Source of the DNA: Shinella sp. XGS7
Lineage (GTDB): Bacteria > Pseudomonadota > Gammaproteobacteria > Burkholderiales > Burkholderiaceae_C
DNA: 64,000 bases
Reading direction: 5' to 3'
NCBI RefSeq assembly: GCF_020535565.1
Contig: NZ_CP084758.1
Location: forward strand, 523,501-587,500
Positions 27,665 to 35,792 of the stretch are shown one piece after another. The notes beneath the pieces are model-generated. The model made no database searches. It was not told where the DNA came from and saw only the letters and a program-made list of their open reading frames with translations. The position numbers and the translations under genes are program-made. The first letter of the stretch is position 1. The number at the start of each line of letters is the position of its first letter.

Positions 27665-28426
27665 TCAGCCCGCGCTCAAGCCCTCGCTCAAGCCCGACAA
27701 CGCCAGCCAGCCCAGCACCGCCAGCGGCGCCGTGTCGGCGCGCAGGATGCGCGGGCCTAGCAGCAGGGCCTCGAAGCCCTGGGCGCGGGCGGCGTCTTCC
27801 TCGGCCGGGCTCAGGCCGCCTTCGGGGCCGCTGAGCACCAGGGTTTCGCCGGCCGGGCCGCTGCGCGCGGCAATGGGCTGGGCGGCCGTGGGACTGAGCA
27901 GCCAGCGGCGCTGCTGCGGCTGGGCGGCCTGCGGACCCAGAGCCTGCAGCCAGGCGGCCAGGTTCTGCACCGGCGCGATCTCGGGCAGCACGCAGCGGCC
28001 GCTCTGCTCGCAGGCCGCGATGGCCACGCCGCGCCAGTGCGCCACCTTCTTCTCGGCGCGCTCGCCGGCCAGGCGCAGCACCGAGCGCTCGCTCATCAGG
28101 GGCTGGATGCGGGTGGCGCCCAGCTCGGTGGCTTTTTCCACCAGGCCGTCCATGCGGTCGTTGGCGGGCATCACCACGGCCAGGGTCACGGCCTCGGCCA
28201 ACTCGCGCGCGGGGCGCTCGCGCTCCAGCAGGCGCACCTGCACCTCGTTGCGCCCGTGCATGGCCAGCACCTCAGCCTGCCACTGCCAGCCCGTGCCGTC
28301 GAACAGCAGCACGGGGCTGCCCGGCTGCAGGCGCAGCACCTGCACATGGCGGGCGGCGGCGGCAGGCAGGCTGAACTCGGGGCTCGCCTGGGCGAGCGGC
28401 TCATCAACAAAAAGACGCGCGGGCAT
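27665..28426 (-). CDS. rsmE: 16S rRNA (uracil-1498-N3)-methyltransferase
   Basis: 253 residues of the SPOUT class. The N-terminal PUA-like RNA-binding region (about 1-75) begins MPARLFVDEPL; the knotted C-terminal part has KATELGATRIQPLMSERSV, the SAM loop LSGPEGGLSPAEE near 205-217 and LGPRILRADTAPLAVLGW. It methylates U1498 in the decoding region of assembled 30S subunits. It is convergent with the THUMP methyltransferase gene, 18 bp apart. An insertion around residues 145-180 is rich in Gln/Ala. Confidence 0.95.
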   Translation of the reverse strand: MPARLFVDEPLAQASPEFSLPAAAARHVQVLRLQPGSPVLLFDGTGWQWQAEVLAMHGRNEVQVRLLERERPARELAEAVTLAVVMPANDRMDGLVEKATELGATRIQPLMSERSVLRLAGERAEKKVAHWRGVAIAACEQSGRCVLPEIAPVQNLAAWLQALGPQAAQPQQRRWLLSPTAAQPIAARSGPAGETLVLSGPEGGLSPAEEDAARAQGFEALLLGPRILRADTAPLAVLGWLALSGLSEGLSAG

Positions 28427-28490
28427 CGGTCACAAGGGCCTCGGGGGCCGGGGCAAGAGGATTCAGGCGCGCATTGTGCGCCGGATCGGC

Positions 28491-28982
28491 TCAGCCCAGC
28501 AGATCGAGCATGCCTTCGCGCAGCTGGGCCTCGGCCGCGACGCCCTTGGCCTGGCGCACGCGCTGGCACAGCTCCGCGGCCAGCTTCTGCAGGGCCGCCA
28601 GGTCCTGGCACTGCTCCACCTCGAGCGCGAACACATAGCCCTTCATCAGGCCCAGATGGCGCGGCGCCTGGGCCGTGAGGTAGGCGTAGAGCTGTTCGTA
28701 GCGCTGGGCCGCATCACCGCTGACGGCCGGGGAGGCGGCAGCGGTGACCGCGGTGGCTGCAGCGGGAGGGGCAGCACCGCCCTGCGGCGCCACCAGGCCG
28801 TGCTCCAGCAGATAGGCGAAATCGCCCTCGCTCACGCCCTGCACCAGGGCCAGCCACTGGCGGGCCGGCTTGCTGGCTTCCAGCACCAGCAGCAGATTGC
28901 GCGCGCTGCGCGACAACGGCAGCGCCCGGGCCTTGATTTCCTGGCGCCCTGCTTCGGTCTTGCTATAGCTTTGATCCAGCAT
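28491..28982 (-). CDS. Protein of unknown function (163 aa)
   Basis: 163 residues from the ATG at 28982, chosen because the upstream extension is low-complexity. It begins MLDQSYSKTEAGRQEIKAR, then LSRSARNLLLVLEASKP and GDFAYLLEHGLV, a pattern like a small winged-helix or response-output module with an alpha-helical end (about 105-160). A low-complexity Ala/Pro/Val stretch lies around residues 72-90. No catalytic motif, signal peptide or membrane helix is visible. It lies 64 bp upstream of rsmE and downstream of fadD on the same strand; I recall similar short proteins in Burkholderiales but cannot name a function. Confidence 0.7.
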   Translation of the reverse strand: MLDQSYSKTEAGRQEIKARALPLSRSARNLLLVLEASKPARQWLALVQGVSEGDFAYLLEHGLVAPQGGAAPPAAATAVTAAASPAVSGDAAQRYEQLYAYLTAQAPRHLGLMKGYVFALEVEQCQDLAALQKLAAELCQRVRQAKGVAAEAQLREGMLDLLG

Positions 28983-29063
28983 GCCCTCGTCTCCTCCGCA
29001 TGGCTGCCGGCGGGAATCTAGCGCGGGCCGCGCCTCATGGGGCGGCGCCGCGGGACGCAACTG

Positions 29064-30734
29064 TTATTTTTTGTCGCGGAGTTCACGCCGCAGGATCTTG
29101 CCCACCGGGGTCTTGGGCAGCTCGGTGCGGAACTCCACGATCTTGGGCCGCTTGTAGCCGGTCAGATTGGCCTCGCAGAAGGCGCGCACCTGGGCCTCGT
29201 CCAGGGCTGGGTCTTTCTTGACGATGACCAGCTTGACCGCCTCGCCCGCCTTGGCATCGGGCACGCCCACGGCCGCGGCTTCCAGCACGCCGGGCATCTG
29301 GGTGATCACGTCCTCGACCTCGTTGGGGAAGACGTTGAAGCCGGAGACGAGGATCATGTCCTTCTTGCGGTCGACGATCTTGGTGTAGCCTTCGGCCGTC
29401 ATGAAGCCAATGTCGCCGGAGCGGAAGAAGCCGTCGGGCGTCATTACCTTGGCCGTCTCGTCCGGGCGCTGCCAGTAGCCGGCCATGACCTGCGGACCGC
29501 GGATGCAGATCTCGCCGACCTCGCCGAGCGCCAGCGTACGGCCCTCGTCGTCGCGGATCTCGATATCGGTGGAGGGCAGCGGCAGGCCGATCGTGCCGGT
29601 GAATTCCGGCTTGTCGAAACGGTTGGCGGTGGCGACCGGCGAGGTCTCCGAAAGGCCGTAGCCTTCGGTGATGGCGCAGCCCGTCATCTTCTGCCAGCGT
29701 TCAGCGACCGGGCGCTGCACCGCCATGCCGCCCCCCACCGAGATCACCAGACCGCTCCAGTCCACGGTGCTGAACTCGGCATGGTTGGCCATGGCCAGGA
29801 ACAGGGTGTTGACCGCCGGCAGGCTGTGGAAGCGGTGCTTGGACAGTTCCTTGAACACCGCGGGCAGATCGCGCGGGTTGGGGATCAGGATGTTGCAGCC
29901 GCCCACATGCATGGACAGCATCATGTTCGTGGTGAAGCCGAAGATGTGATACAGCGGCAGGGCGCAAACGCTCATCAGCTGCTCGCCCTGCGGGATCTTC
30001 CTGAGCGCCGGCTGGTACCAGGCCTCGGCCTGCAGGGTGTTGGCCACCAGATTGCGGTGCAGCAGCACCGCACCCTTGGACACGCCGGTGGTGCCGCCGG
30101 TGTACTGCAGCACCGCGATATCGCCCGGGCCCACCTTGGGCGAGGTGTAGGACAGGCCGCGGCCCTGGGCCACGGCGTCATTGAAGCGCACGGCGCCGGG
30201 CAGCGACCAGGCCGGCACGAGCTTCTTGACCTTGCGCACGACGAAATTGACGATCAGGCCCTTGAGACCCAGCATGTCGCCCATCGTGGTGACGACGACA
30301 TGCTTGACGGCGGTGCGCGCGACGACCTGCGCCACCGTGCCGGCAAAATTCTCCAGAACGAACAGCGCCTTGGCGCCGGCATCCTTCAGCTGGTGTTCGA
30401 GTTCGCGCGGCGTATAGAGCGGGTTGACGTTCACCACGACGAGCCCGGCGCGCAGGATGCCGAAGATGATCACCGGGTTCTGCAGGATGTTCGGCATCAT
30501 GACCGCGACGCGGTCGCCCTTTTCCAGCCCCCGTGCCTGGAGCCAGGCGGCGATGGCGCGCGAGGCCTCATCGATCTGCGCAAAGGTGATGGAGCGGCCC
30601 AGCATCTTGTAGGCGGGCTGCTGCGGGTACTTCTTGAACGCCCCCTCCATCAGGGCCACCAACGAGGGGTACAGCTCCGCGTTGATGTCCGCCGGCACGC
30701 CAGCGGGGTAGTTCTTCAGCCAGATCTTCTCCAT
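29064..30734 (-). CDS. fadD: Long-chain acyl-CoA ligase (FadD type), mosaic
   Basis: 556 residues of the AMP-forming ANL family: P-loop YTGGTTGVSKGA near residue 215, EGYGLSETSP (A5), the A7/A8 segment FFRSGDIGFMTAEGYTKIVDRKKDMI, and terminal Lys in TPVGKILRREL. It activates fatty acids with ATP and CoA for beta-oxidation or lipid synthesis. The ATG at 30734 has GGAGA at -10; a TTG precedes it. Two stretches, about 29245-29690 and 30225-30530, have GTC/CTC/TCG/GAA codons and Rhizobiales-like protein sequence, whereas the middle uses host codons. Other ANL ligases of similar length cannot be excluded as the functional class. Confidence 0.9.
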   Translation of the reverse strand: MEKIWLKNYPAGVPADINAELYPSLVALMEGAFKKYPQQPAYKMLGRSITFAQIDEASRAIAAWLQARGLEKGDRVAVMMPNILQNPVIIFGILRAGLVVVNVNPLYTPRELEHQLKDAGAKALFVLENFAGTVAQVVARTAVKHVVVTTMGDMLGLKGLIVNFVVRKVKKLVPAWSLPGAVRFNDAVAQGRGLSYTSPKVGPGDIAVLQYTGGTTGVSKGAVLLHRNLVANTLQAEAWYQPALRKIPQGEQLMSVCALPLYHIFGFTTNMMLSMHVGGCNILIPNPRDLPAVFKELSKHRFHSLPAVNTLFLAMANHAEFSTVDWSGLVISVGGGMAVQRPVAERWQKMTGCAITEGYGLSETSPVATANRFDKPEFTGTIGLPLPSTDIEIRDDEGRTLALGEVGEICIRGPQVMAGYWQRPDETAKVMTPDGFFRSGDIGFMTAEGYTKIVDRKKDMILVSGFNVFPNEVEDVITQMPGVLEAAAVGVPDAKAGEAVKLVIVKKDPALDEAQVRAFCEANLTGYKRPKIVEFRTELPKTPVGKILRRELRDKK

Positions 30735-30764
30735 CAAATCGTCTCCAATTGCGGCCCGGATTCT

Positions 30765-30795
30765 CCCCGATGCTGGAAAACACCAGCATCAGGGG
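30765..30795 (-). other. Stem-loop between pntB and fadD
   Basis: CCCCGATGCTGG (30765-30776) pairs with CCAGCATC and GGGG (30783-30795, one bulged A) around AAAACA. Located between the pntB stop and the fadD start on the minus strand; no T-run follows, so it may limit readthrough or stabilise the pnt mRNA end. Confidence 0.4.
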
Positions 30796-30920
30796 ATTCG
30801 ATAGCGGTGCGTAGAGAGGGCTCTCGGGTGCACAAGGCACCAGCGTGGCGCAGCGCCGCAGGGACCGCTTGTTGTTGTCGTCGTCGAGGCTGCGCGCGGG
30901 GCGCGCAGCAGCCGAAGGCC

Positions 30921-32336
30921 CTACTCCACCGCCTTCAGCATGTCTTCCACCACCTTCTTGGCATCGCCGAAGACCATGAGGGTCTTGTCCATGTAGAAGA
31001 GCTCGTTGTCCAGGCCCGCATAGCCGGCGGCCATGGAACGCTTGTTCACGATGATGGTCTTGGCCTTGTAGGCCTCCAGGATGGGCATGCCATAGATGGG
31101 GCTGCCCTTGATGTGGGCCGCGGGGTTGACCACGTCGTTGGCGCCCAGGATCACGGCCACGTCGGCCTGGCCGAACTCGGCATTGATGTCCTCCATCTCG
31201 AAGACCTGGTCGTAGGGCACCTTGGCTTCGGCGAGCAGCACGTTCATGTGGCCCGGCAGGCGGCCGGCAACGGGGTGGATGGCGAAGCGCACGGTCTTGC
31301 CGGCCGCGCGCAGCTTGCGCGTCAGTTCGGAGACCGACTGCTGGGCCTGCGCCACCGCCATGCCGTAGCCCGGCACGATGATGATGCTGTCGGCATCGTT
31401 GAGCGCGGCGGCGACGCCTTCCGAATCGATCGCCACCTGCTCGCCGGTGATTTCCATCGCCGGACCCGTCGTGCCGCCGAAGCCGCCGAGGATGACCGAG
31501 ACGAAGGAACGGTTCATCGCCTTGCACATGATGTAGGAGAGGATCGCACCCGAGGAGCCGACCAGCGCGCCGGTGACGATGAGAAGGTCGTTGCCCAGCG
31601 TGAAGCCGATGGCCGCCGCGGCCCAGCCGGAATAGCTGTTCAGCATCGAGACCACGACAGGCATGTCGGCGCCGCCGATGGGGATGATGAGCAGCACGCC
31701 CAGGGCAAAGCCCAGGGCCAGGATCAGGCCGAAGTCCAGCCAGCTCTGCGAATGCCAGAAGCCGAAGCAGAAGAAGGCCGCCGCCAGGCCCAGGGCCAGG
31801 TTCAGCTTGTGCTGGCCGGGGAAGACCACCGGAGCCCCCTGGAAGAGGCGGAACTTGTATTTGCCGGCGAGTTTGCCGAAGGCGATGACCGAGCCGGTGA
31901 AGGTGACGGCGCCGATGAAGACGCCCAAAGCGAGCTCGATGCGGTTGCCGCCGGGGATGGGGCCGCCTTTCTCGGTGATGCCAAAGGCCCAGGGTTCCAG
32001 CACCGCGGCCGCCGCAATGAAGACCGCCGCCAGGCCGATCATGCTGTGCATGAAGGCCACCAGCTCGGGCATCTTGGTCATCTCGACCTTGTTGGCCATA
32101 TAGGCGCCGAGGCCGCCGCCGATCACCAGGCCCGCCAGCACATAGGCAAGGCCCAGGCCGGCCCCACCGGCCAGCTTGAGGATCAGGGCCGCGGTGGTGA
32201 GCACGGCAATCGTCATGCCCACCATGCCGAAGACATTGCCGCGGATGGAGGTGGTGGGATGGGACAGGCCCTTGAGCGCCTGGATGAAGCAGACGCTGGC
32301 CAGCAGGTACAGCAGGGTGACGAGGTTGAGGCTCAC
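30921..32336 (-). CDS. pntB: NAD(P) transhydrogenase subunit beta
   Basis: 471 residues. The N-terminal half has about nine membrane helices (domain II: LNLVTLLYLLASVCFIQALKG onward), the C-terminal 190 residues form the NADP(H)-binding domain III with VPGYGMAVAQAQQ, GRLPGHMNVLLAEA and GANDVVNP. It couples proton entry to hydride transfer from NADH to NADP+. GTG start overlapping the pntAb stop (GTGA). Patches at about 31380-31690 and 31835-31960 switch to GTC/CTC/TCG codons and Rhizobiales-like sequence (GGFGGTTGPAMEITGEQ), an oddity shared with fadD, lptB and glcB. Confidence 0.95.
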   Translation of the reverse strand: MSLNLVTLLYLLASVCFIQALKGLSHPTTSIRGNVFGMVGMTIAVLTTAALILKLAGGAGLGLAYVLAGLVIGGGLGAYMANKVEMTKMPELVAFMHSMIGLAAVFIAAAAVLEPWAFGITEKGGPIPGGNRIELALGVFIGAVTFTGSVIAFGKLAGKYKFRLFQGAPVVFPGQHKLNLALGLAAAFFCFGFWHSQSWLDFGLILALGFALGVLLIIPIGGADMPVVVSMLNSYSGWAAAAIGFTLGNDLLIVTGALVGSSGAILSYIMCKAMNRSFVSVILGGFGGTTGPAMEITGEQVAIDSEGVAAALNDADSIIIVPGYGMAVAQAQQSVSELTRKLRAAGKTVRFAIHPVAGRLPGHMNVLLAEAKVPYDQVFEMEDINAEFGQADVAVILGANDVVNPAAHIKGSPIYGMPILEAYKAKTIIVNKRSMAAGYAGLDNELFYMDKTLMVFGDAKKVVEDMLKAVE

Positions 32337-32656
32337 GGCTTGCCCCCCGTGCCGGACTTCCGGTCCTTCTTCTTGAACATCTCCAGCATGCGCCGCGTCA
32401 CCAGAAAGCCGCCGAACACATTCACCGCGGCCAGGGCCACGGCCAGGGTGCCCAGGATCTTGCCGGCCTCGGTCTCGGTGAGGGCCGCCGCCAGCATGGC
32501 GCCGAGGATGACGATGCCGGAGACGGCGTTGGTGACGGCCATCAGCGGCGTGTGCAGCGAGTGCGAGACGTTCCAGATGACCTGGAAGCCGACGAAGCAG
32601 GCAAGCACGAAGACGATCAGATTGGTGATGGTGGGTGAGATCAGTTCCATGCTCAT
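32333..32656 (-). CDS. pntAb: NAD(P) transhydrogenase subunit alpha part 2
   Basis: 107 residues with three membrane helices (about 8-28, 38-58, 65-85), the membrane part of the alpha subunit encoded as a separate gene, as in Rhodospirillum and many proteobacteria. It contains HTPLMAVTNAVSGIV, the conserved helix region lining the proton path. Its ATG shares one base with the pntAa stop (TGATG), and its stop overlaps the pntB start. The 5' two-fifths (about 32500-32645) has the foreign codon style seen in pntB; the C-terminus KKKDRKSGTGGKP is of betaproteobacterial type. Confidence 0.93.
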   Translation of the reverse strand: MSMELISPTITNLIVFVLACFVGFQVIWNVSHSLHTPLMAVTNAVSGIVILGAMLAAALTETEAGKILGTLAVALAAVNVFGGFLVTRRMLEMFKKKDRKSGTGGKP

Positions 32657-33771
32657 CAGCTCCGCAAGACCTGGCCCTCGCGACAGACCAGCACGGCCGC
32701 CACGATGTCGTCATCCATGGGCACCTGCAGCCCGCCCTCCTTGGGGAGCACGAGCTTGAGGAAGTCCAGCACATTGCGCGCGTATAGCGCCGAGGCATCC
32801 GCCGCCACCAGGGCCGGCAGATTGGTCTCGCCCACCAGGGTCACGCCGTGCTTGAGCACGGTGCGCCCCGGTTCGGTGAGCGGGCAGTTGCCCCCGGCCG
32901 GCGCCGCCAGGTCCACGATCACGGAGCCCGGCTTCATGCTGCGCACCATGTCCTCGCTCACCAGCACCGGCGCGGCGCGGCCGGGGATCAGGGCGGTGGT
33001 GATCACGACATCGGCCTGGGCCACGCGCTTGGCCACCTCCACCTTCTGGCGTTCCAGCCAGCTCGGCGGCATGGGCCGGGCATAGCCGCCCACGCCCTCG
33101 GCCGCCTCGCGCTCCTCGGCCGTCTCGTAGGGCACGTCGATGAACTTGGCGCCCAGGCTCTCCACCTGCTCCTTGACGCTGGGCCGCACATCCGAGGCCT
33201 CGATCACAGCGCCCAGGCGCTTGGCCGTGGCAATCGCCTGCAGACCCGCCACGCCCACGCCCAGGATCACCACGCGCGCGGCCTTCACGGTGCCGGCCGC
33301 CGTCATCAGCATGGGGAAGAAGCGCTGGTACTTGTCGGCCGCGATCATCACGGCCTTGTAGCCGGCGATATTGGCCTGGCTGGACAGCACGTCCATGCTC
33401 TGGGCCCGCGTGGTGCGCGGCGCCGCCTCCAGCGCAAAGGCCGTGAGGCCGGCCGCGGCCAGGCGCTCCAGCCCGGGGCGGTCAAAGGGATTGAGCATGC
33501 CCACCAGGGCGCTGCCGCGCTGCATCAGGGGCAACTCCTCGGGCTCGGGTGCACGCACCTTGAGCACCAGGGGCGCGGCCAGGGCCTGGGCCTGATCGCC
33601 CAGCTCGGCCCCGACGGCGGCGAAGGCCTCGTCGGTGATGCTGGCCGCCAGGCCAGCGCCGCGCTCTATGCACAGGGCATGGCCCTGGGCGATGAGCTTC
33701 TTGACGGTCTCGGGGGTGACGGCCACCCGCGTCTCGCCGGCCGCGCGTTCGCGCGGGACACCTATCAACAT
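32656..33771 (-). CDS. pntAa: NAD(P) transhydrogenase subunit alpha part 1
   Basis: 371 residues, the peripheral NAD(H)-binding domain I. It begins MLIGVPRERAAGETRVAVTP as alanine dehydrogenase/PNT proteins do; the NAD fold has VVILGVGVAGLQAIATAKRLGA near 168-189, and DVVITTALIPGRAAPVLV and SVIVDLAAPAGGNCPLTEPG follow. First gene of the pntAa-pntAb-pntB operon, with overlapping junctions throughout. The operon supplies NADPH from NADH and proton motive force at the inner membrane. Codon use here is of host type. Confidence 0.96.
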   Translation of the reverse strand: MLIGVPRERAAGETRVAVTPETVKKLIAQGHALCIERGAGLAASITDEAFAAVGAELGDQAQALAAPLVLKVRAPEPEELPLMQRGSALVGMLNPFDRPGLERLAAAGLTAFALEAAPRTTRAQSMDVLSSQANIAGYKAVMIAADKYQRFFPMLMTAAGTVKAARVVILGVGVAGLQAIATAKRLGAVIEASDVRPSVKEQVESLGAKFIDVPYETAEEREAAEGVGGYARPMPPSWLERQKVEVAKRVAQADVVITTALIPGRAAPVLVSEDMVRSMKPGSVIVDLAAPAGGNCPLTEPGRTVLKHGVTLVGETNLPALVAADASALYARNVLDFLKLVLPKEGGLQVPMDDDIVAAVLVCREGQVLRS

Positions 33772-33956
33772 CGGGAACCCCTCCTGTTGCCCGGCCGGCT
33801 TGCAGGCGCCCGGCCGCGTGATTTGCTTTCACGCAGCTTACATGCGGGAGCCCGGCTGCCGAGCTGCCCGGGCGACAGGGTTTGTCCTAGCGTGGGGCCT
33901 TGACCACAGGCGGCGGCGGGAGCAGCATGCCCGGCCTGTATCGCCTCGAGAACACC

Positions 33957-34463
33957 ATGAGCCCGCCCCGTTTCAAGCCCTCGGTCACCGTGGCCGCCAT
34001 CATCGAGCGCGAAGGCCGCTACCTGCTGGTGGAGGAGGAAACGGCCGAGGGCCTGCGCATCAACAACCCGGCCGGGCATCTGGAGCAGGGCGAGACCCCG
34101 CTGCAGGGCGTGGTGCGCGAGGCCCTGGAAGAGACCGCCCACCACTTCCGGCCCGAGGCCCTGCTGGGCCTCTACCTCTCGCGCTTCCGGCGTGAGGCCA
34201 GCGGCGAGGACGTGACCTATCTGCGCATCGCCTACTGCGGCAGCATCGAGGGGGATGGCCCTGTGCCGGGCCTGGCCCTGGACCGGGGCATACGGCGCTG
34301 GCTCTGGGCCAGCCCCGAGGAGATCGCGCAGGCGCGCGACGCCGGCCGCCTACGCAGCCCGCTGGTCTGGCGTTGCCTGGAAGACCATCGTGCCGGCCGC
34401 CGTCTGCCCATGGACCTGATCCAGGCCGACGCCAGCCTGTTCCAGCCCGAGCTGCGGCCCTGA
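33957..34463 (+). CDS. Nudix hydrolase (NudJ-like)
   Basis: 168 residues from the ATG at 33957 (MSPPRFKPSVTVAAIIE); a start at 33927 would add ten. The Nudix box GHLEQGETPLQGVVREALEETAH-type helix-loop lies near residues 40-61 with the metal-binding REALEE. Segment length and sequence resemble E. coli NudJ, which acts on thiamine-pyrimidine and nucleoside diphosphates, and nudJ is next to mnmA in enterobacteria; here mnmA lies 1.3 kb away, which supports the assignment. The last 114 bp overlap the opposite-strand acyltransferase gene. Confidence 0.85.
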   Translation: MSPPRFKPSVTVAAIIEREGRYLLVEEETAEGLRINNPAGHLEQGETPLQGVVREALEETAHHFRPEALLGLYLSRFRREASGEDVTYLRIAYCGSIEGDGPVPGLALDRGIRRWLWASPEEIAQARDAGRLRSPLVWRCLEDHRAGRRLPMDLIQADASLFQPELRP

Positions 34464-35354
34464 GCTCGCAGCCGGGCGGGGCTCGTCCTCCTCGCGCCAG
34501 CGCTTGTAGGACCAGTCCCAGTGCGCGGGTCGCTCCTGGATCACCTGCTCGAAGCGGGTGTACAGGCGCTGCAGCGCGGCGCAGAGCTCGGCGTTGTGGC
34601 GGCGCAGCGGTGTGGCCTCCAGGGTCTCGAAGCGCACGCGGTAGTGGCCCGGCGCCTCCTGCCAGGCATAACCCAGCAGCAGGGGCTTGCGCGCCAGGGC
34701 CGAGAGCAGCAGGGCCCCGGCCGGCGCACGGGTGGCGCGGCCGAAGAAGCGCACCGGCAGGTCGCGGCCATGGTGGTCGGCATGCAGGGCGATGTACTGC
34801 CCGCCACGGGCCGCTTCCAGCAGCTTGAAGAAGGCGCCGGTCTGCTTCTTGCGCACGCAGGCGATGCCCACGCGCTGGTACAGGCGCTCGCCCCGGCTCA
34901 GCCAGGGCGGGATATTGGACAGGGTGGTGCAGCGCCCGGTCAGGCGCTGCAGGGCCAGGGCCACCACCTCGTAGCAGCCCATGTGCAGGGTGGCCACGCT
35001 GGCGCCCTCGCCGGCGAGCAGGATCTCGCGCGCCTGGGCGTCGCCGTACTCGATGTCCAGCTGCAGCTGCTCCAGCCAGAAGCCGTCCAGCACGCCCTGG
35101 CAGATGTGCTGGCTGACCTGGCGCGCCACGCGCGCACGCGCGCCGCAGTCCAGACCCGGCAGAGCCTCGGCCAGATTGGCCAGGGTGCGGCGATGGGTGC
35201 GCGGGGACAGGCGCAGCAGCCAGGGCGCCAGCCCATGGGCAAAGCCGCGCCGCCAGCCCATGGGCAGGCGGGCCAGGCCGCCGGTGAGCAGCTCGATGCC
35301 GCGCTCCGCCAGGCGCTCGCCATAGCCCTGGCTCCGGGACGCGCTCAGGCCCAT
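34350..35354 (-). CDS. LpxL/HtrB-like lysophospholipid acyltransferase
   Basis: 334 residues of the lipid A late-acyltransferase superfamily: an N-terminal helix, GVLDGFWLEQL, LHMGCYEVVALAL (the family H-x4-E-type motif region reads HMGCYE), ARGGQYIALHADHHGRDLPVRFFG and a WDWSYKRW end. It probably transfers acyl groups from ACP at the inner membrane. The start at 35354 overlaps the ACP gene by 10 bp, so ACP and acyltransferase form a pair. The last 40 residues, beyond WREEDEP, lie antisense to the Nudix gene and look like an extension with no homologous role. Confidence 0.82.
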   Translation of the reverse strand: MGLSASRSQGYGERLAERGIELLTGGLARLPMGWRRGFAHGLAPWLLRLSPRTHRRTLANLAEALPGLDCGARARVARQVSQHICQGVLDGFWLEQLQLDIEYGDAQAREILLAGEGASVATLHMGCYEVVALALQRLTGRCTTLSNIPPWLSRGERLYQRVGIACVRKKQTGAFFKLLEAARGGQYIALHADHHGRDLPVRFFGRATRAPAGALLLSALARKPLLLGYAWQEAPGHYRVRFETLEATPLRRHNAELCAALQRLYTRFEQVIQERPAHWDWSYKRWREEDEPRPAASSGPQLGLEQAGVGLDQVHGQTAAGTMVFQATPDQRAA

Positions 35355-35608
35355 CGTGCCCCCCAGCCGCTGAGGCGGGCGCACAGATAGTTCTCCAGAT
35401 TGCCCAGACTGGCCAGCAGGCGGGCGCCCACATCCTCGGGCTGGATCTCGATGGCGAAGCGCTGCTCCAGCGCGATCACCAGGGCCGTGATGCCCATGGA
35501 GTCCAGCTCCGGCAGCGCGCCCAGCAAGGGCGTCTCGGCGCGGAAATGCGTGGTGTCTATGGCCAAGGTCTCGGCCAGCACCTCGCGCAGCACCTGGCTG
35601 ATATTCAT
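35345..35608 (-). CDS. Acyl carrier protein
   Basis: 87 residues forming a four-helix ACP fold. LDSMGI near residue 36-41 supplies the Ser for 4'-phosphopantetheine attachment; EQRFAIEIQPEDV follows as helix III. It differs from housekeeping AcpP and is followed with a 10-bp overlap by an LpxL-like acyltransferase, so it probably carries the acyl donor for that enzyme in a specialised glycolipid or polyene-like pathway. No ketosynthase is present in the window. The start at 35608 was chosen because longer frames upstream are low-quality. Confidence 0.85.
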   Translation of the reverse strand: MNISQVLREVLAETLAIDTTHFRAETPLLGALPELDSMGITALVIALEQRFAIEIQPEDVGARLLASLGNLENYLCARLSGWGARWA

Positions 35609-35792
35609 ACTCTGCTTCCTCTTCCCCCAAGGCCTCTCGGCCCCCTCTTTCTCGGCTGCCATGCTTGTTGTGTGGCGCAGCGGCCCGGACTGTACCCAAG
35701 CGCCGGTCGCGCAGCCTAGGGGACTTGCATGAGTAGCACGTGAAGACCCCGCCGGGGGCAGCCCCCGCGCCCTTGGGGGAAAATCGCGGGCT

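Noticed and set aside
29037-32759. Plus-strand open frame of 1240 codons opposite fadD and the pnt genes
   Set aside because: Crosses several real genes on the opposite strand and shows no protein family; an effect of missing stop codons in GC-rich antisense.
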